A stretch of 64,000 bases of DNA from Candidatus Peregrinibacteria bacterium (GTDB lineage: Bacteria > Patescibacteriota > Gracilibacteria > UBA1369 > UBA12463): positions 16,191 through 80,190 of the forward strand of contig JAPLYO010000015.1 in NCBI GenBank assembly GCA_026395555.1. The letters are read 5' to 3'. Below the pieces are notes generated by a model. That model saw only the letters and a program-made list of their open reading frames with translations. It searched no databases and was not told the origin of the DNA. Numbering within the stretch: position 1 is the first letter of the stretch; each line of letters begins with the position of its first letter. Positions 26,649 to 36,330 of this stretch are shown here, one piece after another. Both the position numbers and the translations under genes were made by a program.

Positions 26649-26679
26649 CATCACCTTGCATCATTACTTCATTACTTTT

Positions 26680-29600
26680 ATGCATATGCAAAACGTAAAC
26701 GCACGCAGATTGGCGACGAAAATTCTTTCATCGCTCGTAGCTCTCACACTCGTCCTTCAGCCAATGGCTGCAGGTGCAACGGCTGTGTCTGACTCATGGC
26801 TCCAGATGATCAATGGATCATCTTCATCCGTCGGTACATCTACATCTGCACCTCAGTATCCAAGTATCTCAGGTGTTTCCGCCTCAAAGTGGAAGGTTAC
26901 CTCTTCGGATACGACAGTTGTTACGTATACACTTGGTGCCTATGCATCAAATCTTCAGGTAAATGTATATGGAAACAACGCGACTCGCCCTATCGCAACG
27001 CTGTATGATGCATTCCAGAATGCTGGAACATACACATCAAGTTGGAATACATCAGGCGTCGCAGTTGGTACGTACAAGATTGAAGTAAAAGCAACAAACG
27101 CACTCGGCGTCGTTGCAGTAGGTTCAACAAAAGTCTATGTCGTACCTAGTGCCTCAAAAGCAGCAACACTTACGAACGTAAACGTTGCCCCATCAGTATT
27201 CTCAATAGGACAGTCTACACAGATTTCATTCACGACAGATGTTACATCACTCGTAACGGTAAACGTTATGCCGGTTGGATATGATGCTGTTACTACAGAG
27301 CCAATCTTTTCTCAGGATGTTTTGATGTCTGGTTCAAGTTCACGATCAGTCTCATGGAATGGAACAGATAAGAATGGTACATATGTAGCTGCCGCTGATT
27401 ATATCGTTCTCGTTGCAGCGATAAATGATCAGGCCGCCGTATTCTCTCCAGAAAAGACAGTACGATTTGACGGTCAGGGCTATACGCCAATCGCCGTCCG
27501 ACCAGGTGTCTCTATCTTCGATGCCGCACCAAATCCATTCGACTCAGTAAACCAGAGCATGGCAGTCAAGTTCAATCTTGACGCTCAGGCAACGATCTCG
27601 GTCGCCGTGAAGAACCAGTACGGCGCTACGGTATTTACCGATACAAAAGCAGCGAGCACAACACAGATTGGATTCAACCAGTATATGTATGGCGGACAGG
27701 TAACAACATCAGTCGATCAGGGTCGAACTGCTCCTTACGCTAAGGATGGTAACTACACTATTACACTTACAGCCGCAAACTCAGCCGGTACATCTACGGA
27801 TTCACGCTCATTCACGGTAGTGAACAACCCGGCACAGGCTGTAATTCAGGTCACACCAAGCACAACAATTTCCGGAACAACATTCACTCCAAATCCGTTC
27901 AATGTTCAGACGCAGAACGCAACGGTAAGCTACACATTATCAGGAAGTGCACTCGTAGAGTTCAATGTCTACAGCAATGGTGGACTTGTATATACAACGG
28001 GAAAAGTAAGCAAAAGCGCGGGCTATAACTCAACGGTATACACTGGTTACAATCAGAGCGGATCACTTCTTCCTGCTGGAACGTATACGTACGATGTTCG
28101 TGTCTACGATGTATCAACCGGTGCATTCACAACACAGTCACCAAATGGTTCATTCCAGGTTACAAATTATGTCGCCCCACAGCCACCAGTTATCCCTACA
28201 ATTTCCGGAACAACATTTACTCCATATGTTTTTCATGTAAAGACGGAGAACGCTACAGTAAGCTACGCATTATCAGGCAGTGCTCTTGCAGAATTCAATG
28301 TCTACAGTAACGGGGGACTTGTATATACATCAGGCAAGGTGAGTAAGAGTGCAGGTACAAACTCAACGGTATACACTGGTTACAATCAGAGCGGATCACT
28401 TCTTTCATCTGGATACTATACCTACGACGTTCGTCTCTATGATGCATCAGGCGTATTCATGACACAGTCACCAAACGGTTCATTCCAAGTAGTGAATGAT
28501 CCAACAGTCGTAACTCCACCAGCATCACCAAAGCCTTATTTTTCAGCAGTTTCATTCACACCAAATCCACTCAACGTAAGAACTCAGAATGCTACATTGA
28601 GCTACAATCTCTCAACAAGCGGATCAGTACGATTGAATGTGTTTACAAATTCCGGCTCATTGGTTTACTCCGGATCACAGACAAACGTAAACGCGGGCTT
28701 GAATAACCTCGTCTACCAGGGCTTCAACAATAGTAATTCACTTCTTCCTACGGGTAGTTACACCTATCAGCTGATCAGCTATGCCTCAACAGGCGAGCAG
28801 GTTGATACGGCTAACGGTTCATTCCAGGCTACGAACGACTCAGTTGTCGTTGTCACACCTCCTACGAATACAACTCCATACTTCCAGTCAGTAAACTTCA
28901 CACCGTCAACATTTGATGTTCGAAATACGAACGCAAGTATCTCATTCTCTCTCCAGAATAACGGATATGTTGCCTTCAAGGTTGAGGATTTGAACGGAAA
29001 TACCGTATATAACATGTCTAGCCTCGGAGGTATTACGTACCTTCCGAATATGACACACACCCTTACCTACACGGGAGTAAACAATAATGGTACATTGCTC
29101 TCTTCTGGAACATACCGATACGTCATCACCTCTACCGCACCGAACGGATCAGGTAGTGACGCTAAATCTGGCTACTTCACAGCGGTTAATAGCACACCAG
29201 CACCTACACCATCATATGATGAGATCTCATCATACAGCTTTTCACCATCAACATTTGATCCACGATACGGATCCGCTACAGTATCATTCTCGCTTGTTGA
29301 CTCAGTATTCGTCGTCTTCAGAACAGAGGATCTTAACGGCAACACTCAATACGAGAGATCAGCTTTCTACTCAAGCGGCTACAATAGCTTCTCATACGAC
29401 GGCCGTGATAGTAACGGTAACATCCTGACAAACGGTACTTACACCTATAAGCTTCTCGTCTTCAAGGGAAACGGCACGCTCGAGGCAAAGCAGGGTAACT
29501 TTGGTATCACAGGTCAGACACCAACGCCTACGCCTTCAAACGTTCCATACATTTCAGGTCAGTTTGTTACGCCAAATCCATACAATCCAGACCAGGGACC

Positions 29601-30567
29601 GTTGAGATTGAACTACACACTTTCCACTCAGGCATATACAACAGTAACGATCTTGAAGGATAGCAATATCGTAAAGACACTCAAGGTGAATCAGCTCGAG
29701 AATGGTGGAGCTAACTCAGCAGTATGGGACGGTAGATTCCCGGATAGCAGATTTGCAGCCGGCGCAACGGCCACTCCAGGTGCATATATCATGAGAATAG
29801 CTGCATACAACAACTATGGCAGTGCTCAGACCACAGATGTCGTGTTCACCGTCTCAACAGCTGCCCAGGCAGTATGTGCAGGATTCAAAGACGTATCAGT
29901 AACATCTGCATACTGCAGTGCTATTGAGGAGATGAAGAGACTCGGAGTATTCGCTGGATACAGCGATGGTACATTCCGTCCAGAAACTCCAATCAACCGT
30001 GCAGAAACAGTGAAGGTTATCATGATGGCCCTCAAGTATAACGTACCTACATCAGGATGGTGGTTTGACAGCGCAGGATTCAGAGATATCAACTCGGCCG
30101 CATGGTACACTCCATATCTCGCAGCTGCTCGTATCTATGGAATCATCAATGGTTACCCAGACAATACATTCAAGCCAGCAAACACGGTAAATCGTGCTGA
30201 GATGTTGAAGATCTTCCTCGAGGGCGCAAGCATTGGTAAAGCATACGTAAAGTGTGAAAAACCATATGCAGATAATACTGCAGGAAAATGGTTCACGGGC
30301 TACGCATGTATCGCAAGACAGTACTCACTCGTCGATGCAGTTAACGGTCAGTTCATGGGCGCAAAGCTTATGACACGTGGCGACGTAGCAATCATGATCT
30401 ATCGTGCTCAGATCCTTGGACTTCTCAACAATCTTCCTCCAAAGAAGCAGGTTCAACTTCCACAGCTTTCAAACTATGGAGCCGGAGTATTTAATCCAAG
30501 TCAGGTACAGACAACAGTAGACAAGCTTGCGATATTTCCACCGCCAGCAGTCATTCCTAAGTACTAA
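26680..30567 (+). CDS. Large S-layer-type protein: FlgD-like Ig repeats plus three SLH domains
   Basis: About 1295 residues. Signal peptide at 1-33 (ATKILSSLVALTLVLQPMAAGATA). Nine Ig-like repeats of about 100 residues follow, each ending in a turn such as GTYTYDVRVYD. Six or more open with FTPNPFNV or a variant, as in FlgD_ig domains. Repeats four and five are close to identical. C-terminal SLH triplet: FKDVSVTSAYCSAIEEMKRL, FRDINSAAWYTPYL, then YADNTAGKWFTGYACI, with NGYPDNTFKPANTVNRAEM in the second. SLH domains attach the protein to the wall and the repeats extend outward, so it may be the main S-layer protein. ATG 26680 was preferred to TTG 26656, which coincides with the predicted transcription start. 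Confidence 0.85.
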   Translation: MHMQNVNARRLATKILSSLVALTLVLQPMAAGATAVSDSWLQMINGSSSSVGTSTSAPQYPSISGVSASKWKVTSSDTTVVTYTLGAYASNLQVNVYGNNATRPIATLYDAFQNAGTYTSSWNTSGVAVGTYKIEVKATNALGVVAVGSTKVYVVPSASKAATLTNVNVAPSVFSIGQSTQISFTTDVTSLVTVNVMPVGYDAVTTEPIFSQDVLMSGSSSRSVSWNGTDKNGTYVAAADYIVLVAAINDQAAVFSPEKTVRFDGQGYTPIAVRPGVSIFDAAPNPFDSVNQSMAVKFNLDAQATISVAVKNQYGATVFTDTKAASTTQIGFNQYMYGGQVTTSVDQGRTAPYAKDGNYTITLTAANSAGTSTDSRSFTVVNNPAQAVIQVTPSTTISGTTFTPNPFNVQTQNATVSYTLSGSALVEFNVYSNGGLVYTTGKVSKSAGYNSTVYTGYNQSGSLLPAGTYTYDVRVYDVSTGAFTTQSPNGSFQVTNYVAPQPPVIPTISGTTFTPYVFHVKTENATVSYALSGSALAEFNVYSNGGLVYTSGKVSKSAGTNSTVYTGYNQSGSLLSSGYYTYDVRLYDASGVFMTQSPNGSFQVVNDPTVVTPPASPKPYFSAVSFTPNPLNVRTQNATLSYNLSTSGSVRLNVFTNSGSLVYSGSQTNVNAGLNNLVYQGFNNSNSLLPTGSYTYQLISYASTGEQVDTANGSFQATNDSVVVVTPPTNTTPYFQSVNFTPSTFDVRNTNASISFSLQNNGYVAFKVEDLNGNTVYNMSSLGGITYLPNMTHTLTYTGVNNNGTLLSSGTYRYVITSTAPNGSGSDAKSGYFTAVNSTPAPTPSYDEISSYSFSPSTFDPRYGSATVSFSLVDSVFVVFRTEDLNGNTQYERSAFYSSGYNSFSYDGRDSNGNILTNGTYTYKLLVFKGNGTLEAKQGNFGITGQTPTPTPSNVPYISGQFVTPNPYNPDQGPLRLNYTLSTQAYTTVTILKDSNIVKTLKVNQLENGGANSAVWDGRFPDSRFAAGATATPGAYIMRIAAYNNYGSAQTTDVVFTVSTAAQAVCAGFKDVSVTSAYCSAIEEMKRLGVFAGYSDGTFRPETPINRAETVKVIMMALKYNVPTSGWWFDSAGFRDINSAAWYTPYLAAARIYGIINGYPDNTFKPANTVNRAEMLKIFLEGASIGKAYVKCEKPYADNTAGKWFTGYACIARQYSLVDAVNGQFMGAKLMTRGDVAIMIYRAQILGLLNNLPPKKQVQLPQLSNYGAGVFNPSQVQTTVDKLAIFPPPAVIPKY
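27880..28500 (+). repeat. Two near-identical Ig-repeat units in the S-layer-type gene
   Basis: Two adjacent units of about 315-330 bases, from TCCGGAACAACATT at about 27870 and again at about 28205. Long identical runs occur, for example TCAACGGTATACACTGG in both, pointing to a recent internal duplication. Confidence 0.8.
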
Positions 30568-30626
30568 ACACGGAGTAAAGCGAAGTGTTCTGTTCCCGTT
30601 TTTCTTCACTTAAAAAATAAGACATA

Positions 30627-30657
30627 ATCCACTCGGACCACACACGGGTGGATTTTT
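30627..30657 (+). terminator. Intrinsic terminator after the large SLH gene
   Basis: Stem ATCCACTCG / CGGGTGGAT (nine pairs, one G-U), nine-base loop, followed by TTTTT. It lies 60 bases after the stop. Confidence 0.85.
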
Positions 30658-30725
30658 GTATAGCGCAAATAAATGACATACAAAAAAAGTATGCTAACAT
30701 TAGGCTACTCATAACCTCAACTCAC

Positions 30726-30974
30726 ATGAAATTCAAAGGTCTCTTCACGGGCTTACTCGCCGGCACAGCCGTAGGCATGTTCTTCGCACCAAAAGCAGGA
30801 AAAGATATTCGTACAGGTATCCAGAAGGAACGTGCAGCAGGAGGTACGGGTCTCAACGAACTCGGTAAATCAGCAGGCGCTGTTGGAACTGGATTCTGGG
30901 GCTTTCTCAAAAAGAATTCCGCTAAGGCAGAGAAGGTAATAAAGAAGGAGATGAACGAGCTAAAGAAAAAGTAG
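30726..30974 (+). CDS. YtxH-domain small membrane protein
   Basis: 82 residues from ATG 30726. The N-terminal segment GLFTGLLAGTAVGMFFAPKAGKDIR is the YtxH pattern: a glycine-zipper membrane helix ending in FAPxxGxxxR. A glycine-rich linker follows, then a Lys-rich helix (KKNSAKAEKVIKKEMNELKKK). YtxH proteins occur in stress operons of Firmicutes; a general envelope role is inferred. The longer frame from 30648 runs through the terminator and was rejected. It converges on purD with 7 bases between. Confidence 0.82.
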   Translation: MKFKGLFTGLLAGTAVGMFFAPKAGKDIRTGIQKERAAGGTGLNELGKSAGAVGTGFWGFLKKNSAKAEKVIKKEMNELKKK

Positions 30975-30981
30975 AAACAGT

Positions 30982-32310
30982 CTACTTTCTCAATGTCTTC
31001 ATCATAGCCACCTTGGTATCGATGAGTTTTTTCGTACCGATATCTTTGCGATAGAAGACGGGGCCTTCAATGTGCGACGCCACGCTTTCGGCTAACTGTT
31101 CTGCCTCGGCGATAGTATCACCAACGCCCACAACGGCTATAGCACGCGATCCACAGAGCTCGAGTTCACCTGATTCGCGCTCATCAACTGATCCATAATA
31201 TAAACGTACACCGGCCGGAACATCAGACGGCAGCGTAACAAGCTCGCCTTTTGTCGGTTCATCAGGATAGCCATGAGGAACGATATATTTACAGACAGTC
31301 GCCTTCGATCCGAACGAGACATGAATCTGATCAAGTGATCGATCGATCATGGCGCTGCACAACTCCAAGAAGTCAGTTTCAAGGAGCGGTAGGGTATTCA
31401 TCGCCTCGGGATCCCCGAAACGCATGTTGTACTCGATCAAACGCACGCCATTTTTTACAGCAATAAAGCCTCCGTACATAATGCCACGATAGAACTCACC
31501 GGTTTCTTTGTGGAGAGCCTCCTGTACCATCTGCGTGATAACGCGCGCCTCGTCGGCATCCTCGGTTCGCAGAAACGGCAAGAGGTGGTCGCGGTCACTA
31601 TAGGTTCCCATACCTCCGGTATTTGGACCTTTATCATCAACGAATGCTCGCTTATGGTCCTGTACGATTGGCATATCGACAGTATGAATACCATCAGCAA
31701 AACTCATCAGGCTAAACTCCTGTCCAATGAGCTTTTCCTCAAGAACCACACGGCCAAACTTCGAGATACACTCACTCACGAAATCCATTCCTTCTGCGAT
31801 CGTTTCAAAATGGTCGCCCTGAACCCTCACACCCTTGCCACCCATGAGGCCATCAGCCTTAATGACAAATTCGAGTCCGTCCTTTTCGAGACCTTTCGCA
31901 AAATGCTCAGCTTCTTTTGCATCGCTAAACACGCCATATCGTGGATTGCCTGGAATCTTGTATTTTGCCAACAGATCCCTCGTAAAAGATTTGGAGGCTT
32001 CAAGCTGAGCCACTTTTTGGAACGGCGCAACCGCATCAAAACCAGCTACCAGAAGTGCATCGGCCAATCCATTACCGATCGGATCCTCGGGACCGATAAC
32101 GACAAAATCAGGACACACCTCACGTGCATAGGTCACGACTTCTTCATTGCTCATGAGATTACCAAGATGATACCCCTGAGCCATGTGCATGATGCCTGGA
32201 TTTTTCGTCTTCGCAAAAACATAAAGTTCAGCCCCTTGAGGGCTCCTCAAAATCGTCTCAGCCAAGACATGTTCACGGGCGCCGCTACCAACGAGTAGTA
32301 TTTTTTTCAT
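30982..32310 (-). CDS. purD: Phosphoribosylamine-glycine ligase
   Basis: Second step of purine synthesis: ATP-dependent joining of phosphoribosylamine and glycine. 442 residues: ILLVGSGAREHVLAETI at the start, PEDPIGNGLADAL, ATP-grasp VIKADGLMGGKGVRV, PNTGGMGTYSD and IEYNMRFGDPEAM with metal ligands. Second gene of purF-purD (22 bases apart). The remaining purine genes are not here. Confidence 0.94.
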   Translation of the reverse strand: MKKILLVGSGAREHVLAETILRSPQGAELYVFAKTKNPGIMHMAQGYHLGNLMSNEEVVTYAREVCPDFVVIGPEDPIGNGLADALLVAGFDAVAPFQKVAQLEASKSFTRDLLAKYKIPGNPRYGVFSDAKEAEHFAKGLEKDGLEFVIKADGLMGGKGVRVQGDHFETIAEGMDFVSECISKFGRVVLEEKLIGQEFSLMSFADGIHTVDMPIVQDHKRAFVDDKGPNTGGMGTYSDRDHLLPFLRTEDADEARVITQMVQEALHKETGEFYRGIMYGGFIAVKNGVRLIEYNMRFGDPEAMNTLPLLETDFLELCSAMIDRSLDQIHVSFGSKATVCKYIVPHGYPDEPTKGELVTLPSDVPAGVRLYYGSVDERESGELELCGSRAIAVVGVGDTIAEAEQLAESVASHIEGPVFYRKDIGTKKLIDTKVAMMKTLRK

Positions 32311-32332
32311 AATCCAGCGAGGGTTAAGAAAA

Positions 32333-33847
32333 CTAAATGAGAGTCAGTTGATCGTCGGAAGATTTATCAAACTCGCCATTATCCGATCTATCTGCTGTTG
32401 AACGGGCGATGTCCATTTCTTCTATTCGCTGTTCGGTAATATCTTTTGTAGGATACTTACCATCCATGCAGGCCGCACAGAATTTGGTAATATTTTTATT
32501 TCCCTCATGGGCGGACCAGATCAGGTCCTCTAGTTTTTGGTAGAACAATCCATCGGCCCCAATAGTTTTGCATATCTCATCGATACTAAGCTTATTGGCG
32601 ATGAAGTCCTTCTTGCTTGGCATATCGACACCATACACACACGGACTGCGAAGCGGAGGAGCGGAAGAGGCAAAGTACACGCTTTTGGCGCCGGCCTCGC
32701 GGACGATCTGAATAATTTTTTTACAGGTATTTCCTCGAACAATAGAGTCATCAACAAGGAGAATATTTTTCCCACGAATCTCTAACTCAATAGGCATTAA
32801 CTTATACTTGATGCTTTTTTTACGAATAGCCTGACCAGGCATAATAAATGTTCGGCCGATGTATCGATTTTTAATAAGTCCTTCTCGGTACTTAAGACCA
32901 AGCTCTTCGGCTACGGCAAGCGCACTAGAGCGTGCAGTGTCCGGAACCGGCATGACGACGTCGATCTCCAACTTATCTCGATCGATCGCCTCACGAATCT
33001 GTTTCGCCAAGGCGGTACCCATACGCAAACGAGTCTTGTATACGCTGATTTTATCGATAACAGAGTCGGGACGAGCCAAGTAAACAAACTCAAAGATACA
33101 TGGCGCCCAGTCTTTCTCGACACACTGCTTGCGATGAAGATCGCGATTCATATCCACATAAACGACCTCTCCGGGCTGTACATCGGCGATGATATCAAAT
33201 CCAAGACCAGCCAAGGCGACGCTCTCTGAGGCAAATACATATTCCGATCGCAATGAGTCATTTTTTCGCTCACCAATAACTAAAGGACGAAGGCCATTTG
33301 GATCACGGAAGGCGATCATGCCATGATCGGCAATCATCATAATGCAGGAGTAGCTACCCTTCAGTCGCTTAAAGACGATCTTCATAGCATTGAAGATATC
33401 CTCAGGATCCAATTTGAGCTTATTAATTTTAAGAATTTCATTGGCAACAACATTCAAGAGTACCTCGGAGTCAGATGAGGTATTCAAATATCGAATATTA
33501 TCACGAACAATCTCTTCCTTGAGTTGTTCGTAGTTCGTCAAATTACCGTTGTGAATCAGGGCGATTCCAAAAGGGGAGTTAACAAAAAACGGCTGAGCCT
33601 CTGCCGCATCGAAACTTCCTGCAGTCGGATATCGAACATGCCCAATACCCATTGGACCCTTGAGACGAAGCATATTTTTCGTGTGAAACACATCTCGAAC
33701 GAGGCCATTTCCCTTCTTAAGGTTAAAGTGTCCATCGAATGTCATGATACCTGCAGAATCCTGTCCTCTATGCTGGAGTGTTGTTAATCCGTCGTAAATC
33801 TCTTGTGCGATATCGCCGTTACCCATGATTCCGAGAATTCCACACAT
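32333..33847 (-). CDS. purF: Amidophosphoribosyltransferase
   Basis: First committed step of purine synthesis: PRPP plus glutamine to phosphoribosylamine. 504 residues starting MCGILGIMG, so the catalytic Cys directly follows Met and no propeptide is present. Glutaminase motifs: LQHRGQDSAGI and RYPTAGS. PRPP loop: LLVDDSIVRGNTC. Cysteines at APCIFEFVY, SPCVYGVD and FCAACMDGKYPT match the four [4Fe-4S] ligands of the Bacillus-type enzyme. A promoter and a hairpin precede it. Confidence 0.94.
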   Translation of the reverse strand: MCGILGIMGNGDIAQEIYDGLTTLQHRGQDSAGIMTFDGHFNLKKGNGLVRDVFHTKNMLRLKGPMGIGHVRYPTAGSFDAAEAQPFFVNSPFGIALIHNGNLTNYEQLKEEIVRDNIRYLNTSSDSEVLLNVVANEILKINKLKLDPEDIFNAMKIVFKRLKGSYSCIMMIADHGMIAFRDPNGLRPLVIGERKNDSLRSEYVFASESVALAGLGFDIIADVQPGEVVYVDMNRDLHRKQCVEKDWAPCIFEFVYLARPDSVIDKISVYKTRLRMGTALAKQIREAIDRDKLEIDVVMPVPDTARSSALAVAEELGLKYREGLIKNRYIGRTFIMPGQAIRKKSIKYKLMPIELEIRGKNILLVDDSIVRGNTCKKIIQIVREAGAKSVYFASSAPPLRSPCVYGVDMPSKKDFIANKLSIDEICKTIGADGLFYQKLEDLIWSAHEGNKNITKFCAACMDGKYPTKDITEQRIEEMDIARSTADRSDNGEFDKSSDDQLTLI

Positions 33848-33869
33848 AGGAGAGGGGGTTGTAAAAAGG

Positions 33870-33895
33870 AAAAATAAAAGCCTCTGAAGACTTTT
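33870..33895 (-). terminator. Hairpin with U-tract between folD and purF
   Basis: On the minus strand AAAAGTCT, loop TCAG, AGGCTTTT (eight pairs, one G-U), then ATTTTT. It should end folD transcripts, but it lies inside the predicted purF leader, so it may also reduce purF expression. Confidence 0.6.
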
Positions 33896-33905
33896 CGGTA
33901 CAGCT

Positions 33906-33933
33906 AGTATACGTGAATTTCAGCTTCGTGCAA
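33906..33933 (-). promoter_or_regulatory. Candidate promoter of purF-purD
   Basis: On the minus strand TTGCAC (33933-33928), 16 bases, TATACT (33911-33906). Predicted start 33899, a leader of about 52 bases to ATG 33847. Confidence 0.5.
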
Positions 33934-33948
33934 GGTGGAAATGCACGA

Positions 33949-34818
33949 TTATGCCGAAGGAGACTCTTCCTCCTTTAGGCGCCTAGCGGCCTTGAGAATG
34001 TTTTCCATCAAGCAGGCGACCGTCATCTGGCCCACGCCACCTGGAACGGGTGTGATAAAGCTGGCCTTCTTTGAAACTTCCTCGAAATCAACGTCTCCAC
34101 AGAGGGTTCCATCGGCGCGACGATTAATACCCACATCCACTACGACGACTCCCTCTTTTACCATATCAGCCGTAATGAGCTTTTCCTTTCCAACGGCGAC
34201 ACACAGGATATCCGCACGGCGAGTATGGGAAGCTAAATCTTTCGTGAGAATATGGCAGACCGTTACGGTGGCACCACGATTAAGGAGCATAATAGCCAGG
34301 GGTTTTCCTACGATATTACTCGCTCCGACCATTACTACCTCCTTACCGGAGACCTCGATATCGTAGGCATTCAAAAGTTCGATAACACCCGTAGGGGTAC
34401 ATGGCGCGAGTTGTTCAAACTGACTACCCAAAACCATCTTTCCAATATTGTAAGCCGTAAAGCCATCTACGTCTTTCTTCGGATCGATGGCCTTCATGAC
34501 GAGCGGCATATCGATATGTTTCGGTAATGGTAGCTGTACTAATACACCATGAACGCTCTTGTCGGCGTTAAGCTCGTGAATCTTGCCAATTAAAAAATCA
34601 GTCATTACGGAATCGTCAAACTTCATATGTTCAGAAATAATATCACTTTCTTTACAGCGCTTAAGTTTTTGTCGAATATAAACGCTACTAGCCGGATCCT
34701 CTCCGCACTGAATAACGACAAGTTTAAGTTTCATGCCCTGTGAGCTAAGCTCCTCTACACCTTCTCGCACGCGAGCAAGTACCGTTTCAGCTACCATTCG
34801 TCCATCAAGAAGTTGCAT
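33949..34818 (-). CDS. folD: Methylenetetrahydrofolate dehydrogenase / cyclohydrolase
   Basis: Bifunctional enzyme interconverting 5,10-methylene-, 5,10-methenyl- and 10-formyl-tetrahydrofolate. 289 residues: SSVYIRQKLKRC (catalytic Tyr and Lys), GVLVQLPLPKHID, KDVDGFTAYNIGKMVLG, PCTPTGVIELL, VVMVGASNIVGKPLA for NADP, and TPVPGGVGQMTVACLM at the end. It supplies one-carbon units for ThyX and the purine pathway. Divergent from the hydrolase at 34872. Confidence 0.95.
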   Translation of the reverse strand: MQLLDGRMVAETVLARVREGVEELSSQGMKLKLVVIQCGEDPASSVYIRQKLKRCKESDIISEHMKFDDSVMTDFLIGKIHELNADKSVHGVLVQLPLPKHIDMPLVMKAIDPKKDVDGFTAYNIGKMVLGSQFEQLAPCTPTGVIELLNAYDIEVSGKEVVMVGASNIVGKPLAIMLLNRGATVTVCHILTKDLASHTRRADILCVAVGKEKLITADMVKEGVVVVDVGINRRADGTLCGDVDFEEVSKKASFITPVPGGVGQMTVACLMENILKAARRLKEEESPSA

Positions 34819-34871
34819 AGGGATGTGAAAATGTTTAAAGTAAGAGCAAATTCAGCATAACAGATTTTTCT

Positions 34872-35738
34872 ATGTTGTGGAACATATTTTCATTCAAAAC
34901 GTCAGACGGTCTCGATCTCTACGGTGGCTTAATTAAGGCTAAAAAGTCACAAGCGAAGCATAGTAAAGCAGAAAAAACGATCGTAGTTCACGTTCATGGC
35001 ATGACGGATTTTTTCTATGATGGGAAGCTTGTAGAGACAGTGGCTCAGGCGGCAAATGCCGCCGGGTATGATTTTTTTGCCTTTAATAATAGGGGAATGG
35101 GATCCGTCTCGCTTATAAGTAAACAATTCCTTGGAACATCATTAGAGAAGTTCGAGGACTGTACCTACGACATCTCGGGGGCGCTCCAGGCGCTTCGAGG
35201 ACTCGGCTATGAGAAATTTATACTCTCTGGCCACTCTACTGGATGTCAAAAAATTACCTACTATGCGTCGGAGGTGAAGAAATTTTCTATTGAGGCATTG
35301 ATACTCATGTCTCCCGCCGATGACCTCGCGGTGCAAAGGAAGGCACTCGGAAATAAGTTCGAAAAATATTTCAACGAGGCGAAGAAGTTAGTGCAAGACC
35401 ATAATGGCGACACAATTCTTCCGTCTGAATTCAAGACACCAATGTGGTCGGCCAAGCGTTTTTATCATCTCTTCAAGGAGACGTCGGTAGAAGGAAATAT
35501 TTTTAACTACGAAAGACCTATTACGATGACGGGAAAAATCAAGCGACCAATCATGGCTTTATTTGGATCAGAAGAACAGTACGCCGTAATGTCACCAAGT
35601 GACATGTTAAAGAAAATCGCGAACTCATTCGCAGATGCAAAATCAAAAACAGTCCTAATACCAGGCGCGGACCACAGTTTCCATGGCGAGGAAAAAGCTC
35701 TCTACGCTGCGCTCAGGAAGTTCTTCACCTCCTTATAA
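34872..35738 (+). CDS. Alpha/beta hydrolase
   Basis: 288 residues. The oxyanion region is HVHGMTDFFYDG, the nucleophile elbow is GHSTG (Ser near 123), and the late GADHSFHGEEKAL carries the catalytic His. LILMSPADDLAVQ and the layout resemble DUF1749/UPF0613 esterase-like proteins. No signal peptide is seen, so it is probably cytoplasmic; the substrate is unknown. Its last 37 bases overlap the convergent tmk gene. Confidence 0.78.
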   Translation: MLWNIFSFKTSDGLDLYGGLIKAKKSQAKHSKAEKTIVVHVHGMTDFFYDGKLVETVAQAANAAGYDFFAFNNRGMGSVSLISKQFLGTSLEKFEDCTYDISGALQALRGLGYEKFILSGHSTGCQKITYYASEVKKFSIEALILMSPADDLAVQRKALGNKFEKYFNEAKKLVQDHNGDTILPSEFKTPMWSAKRFYHLFKETSVEGNIFNYERPITMTGKIKRPIMALFGSEEQYAVMSPSDMLKKIANSFADAKSKTVLIPGADHSFHGEEKALYAALRKFFTSL

Positions 35739-36304
35739 ATATTTTCAGCGGACTCATCTCGTGATGCAGCGATACGAACGCGCTTCCAATCGTGTCTCAT
35801 GGCTAGATGCGAGAAATTGACGCGTGCACGTTCGACAAGTTCATTGTCAGACTCGTGAATATGGGACTCTTCTCGTGCCTTCATAGCTCTCTCTCCCTCG
35901 AGCAGGAGCGCAAAGTCTTCATGCCGCAGATCGCGATTGAGCATTTCCAGCCACGCCTCGTCAGCTCCTTTCGTCATACCCCAGGCTATGCCAGTTCCAA
36001 TATAATCCTCGGCAATCACGATCTTGCCTTCAGAAAGCCACGTATCGAGTGTCGGTTGAAATTGAAAACGGTTAAGTGCAAACCACATCTGGAGCTCCTC
36101 TTCGCTAATTGACTGCTTTTGATTGGTGCTATTTCGTAGGAAAGAATTGAGATATCTGCCGGTTGGCTCAAGGTCATACACGGGAAATTTGATGTACACG
36201 GCATCATAGCCTTCTTCGCATAGTCGCTTCGTCAGCAAATGCGCATGAGTCGTTTTTCCGATATTATTAATTCCGTAGAAGGTGATGAGTTTGCCAGATT
36301 GCAT
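35702..36304 (-). CDS. tmk: Thymidylate kinase-like protein
   Basis: Phosphorylates dTMP to dTDP. 200 residues from ATG 36304: P-loop GINNIGKTTHAHLLTKRL, YIKFPVYDLEPTGRYL, and IVIAEDYIGTGIAWG, where most thymidylate kinases have DRYxxSxxAY. A lid follows (EGERAMKAREESHIHE). The divergent DR(Y/F) motif (EDYIGTG) and the lid make it an outlying family member, so another deoxynucleoside kinase activity is possible. It lies 26 bases downstream of dut, supporting a role in dTTP supply. Confidence 0.78.
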   Translation of the reverse strand: MQSGKLITFYGINNIGKTTHAHLLTKRLCEEGYDAVYIKFPVYDLEPTGRYLNSFLRNSTNQKQSISEEELQMWFALNRFQFQPTLDTWLSEGKIVIAEDYIGTGIAWGMTKGADEAWLEMLNRDLRHEDFALLLEGERAMKAREESHIHESDNELVERARVNFSHLAMRHDWKRVRIAASRDESAENIYKEVKNFLSAA

Positions 36305-36330
36305 AATCAATACGTAATGAAAACAAATAA

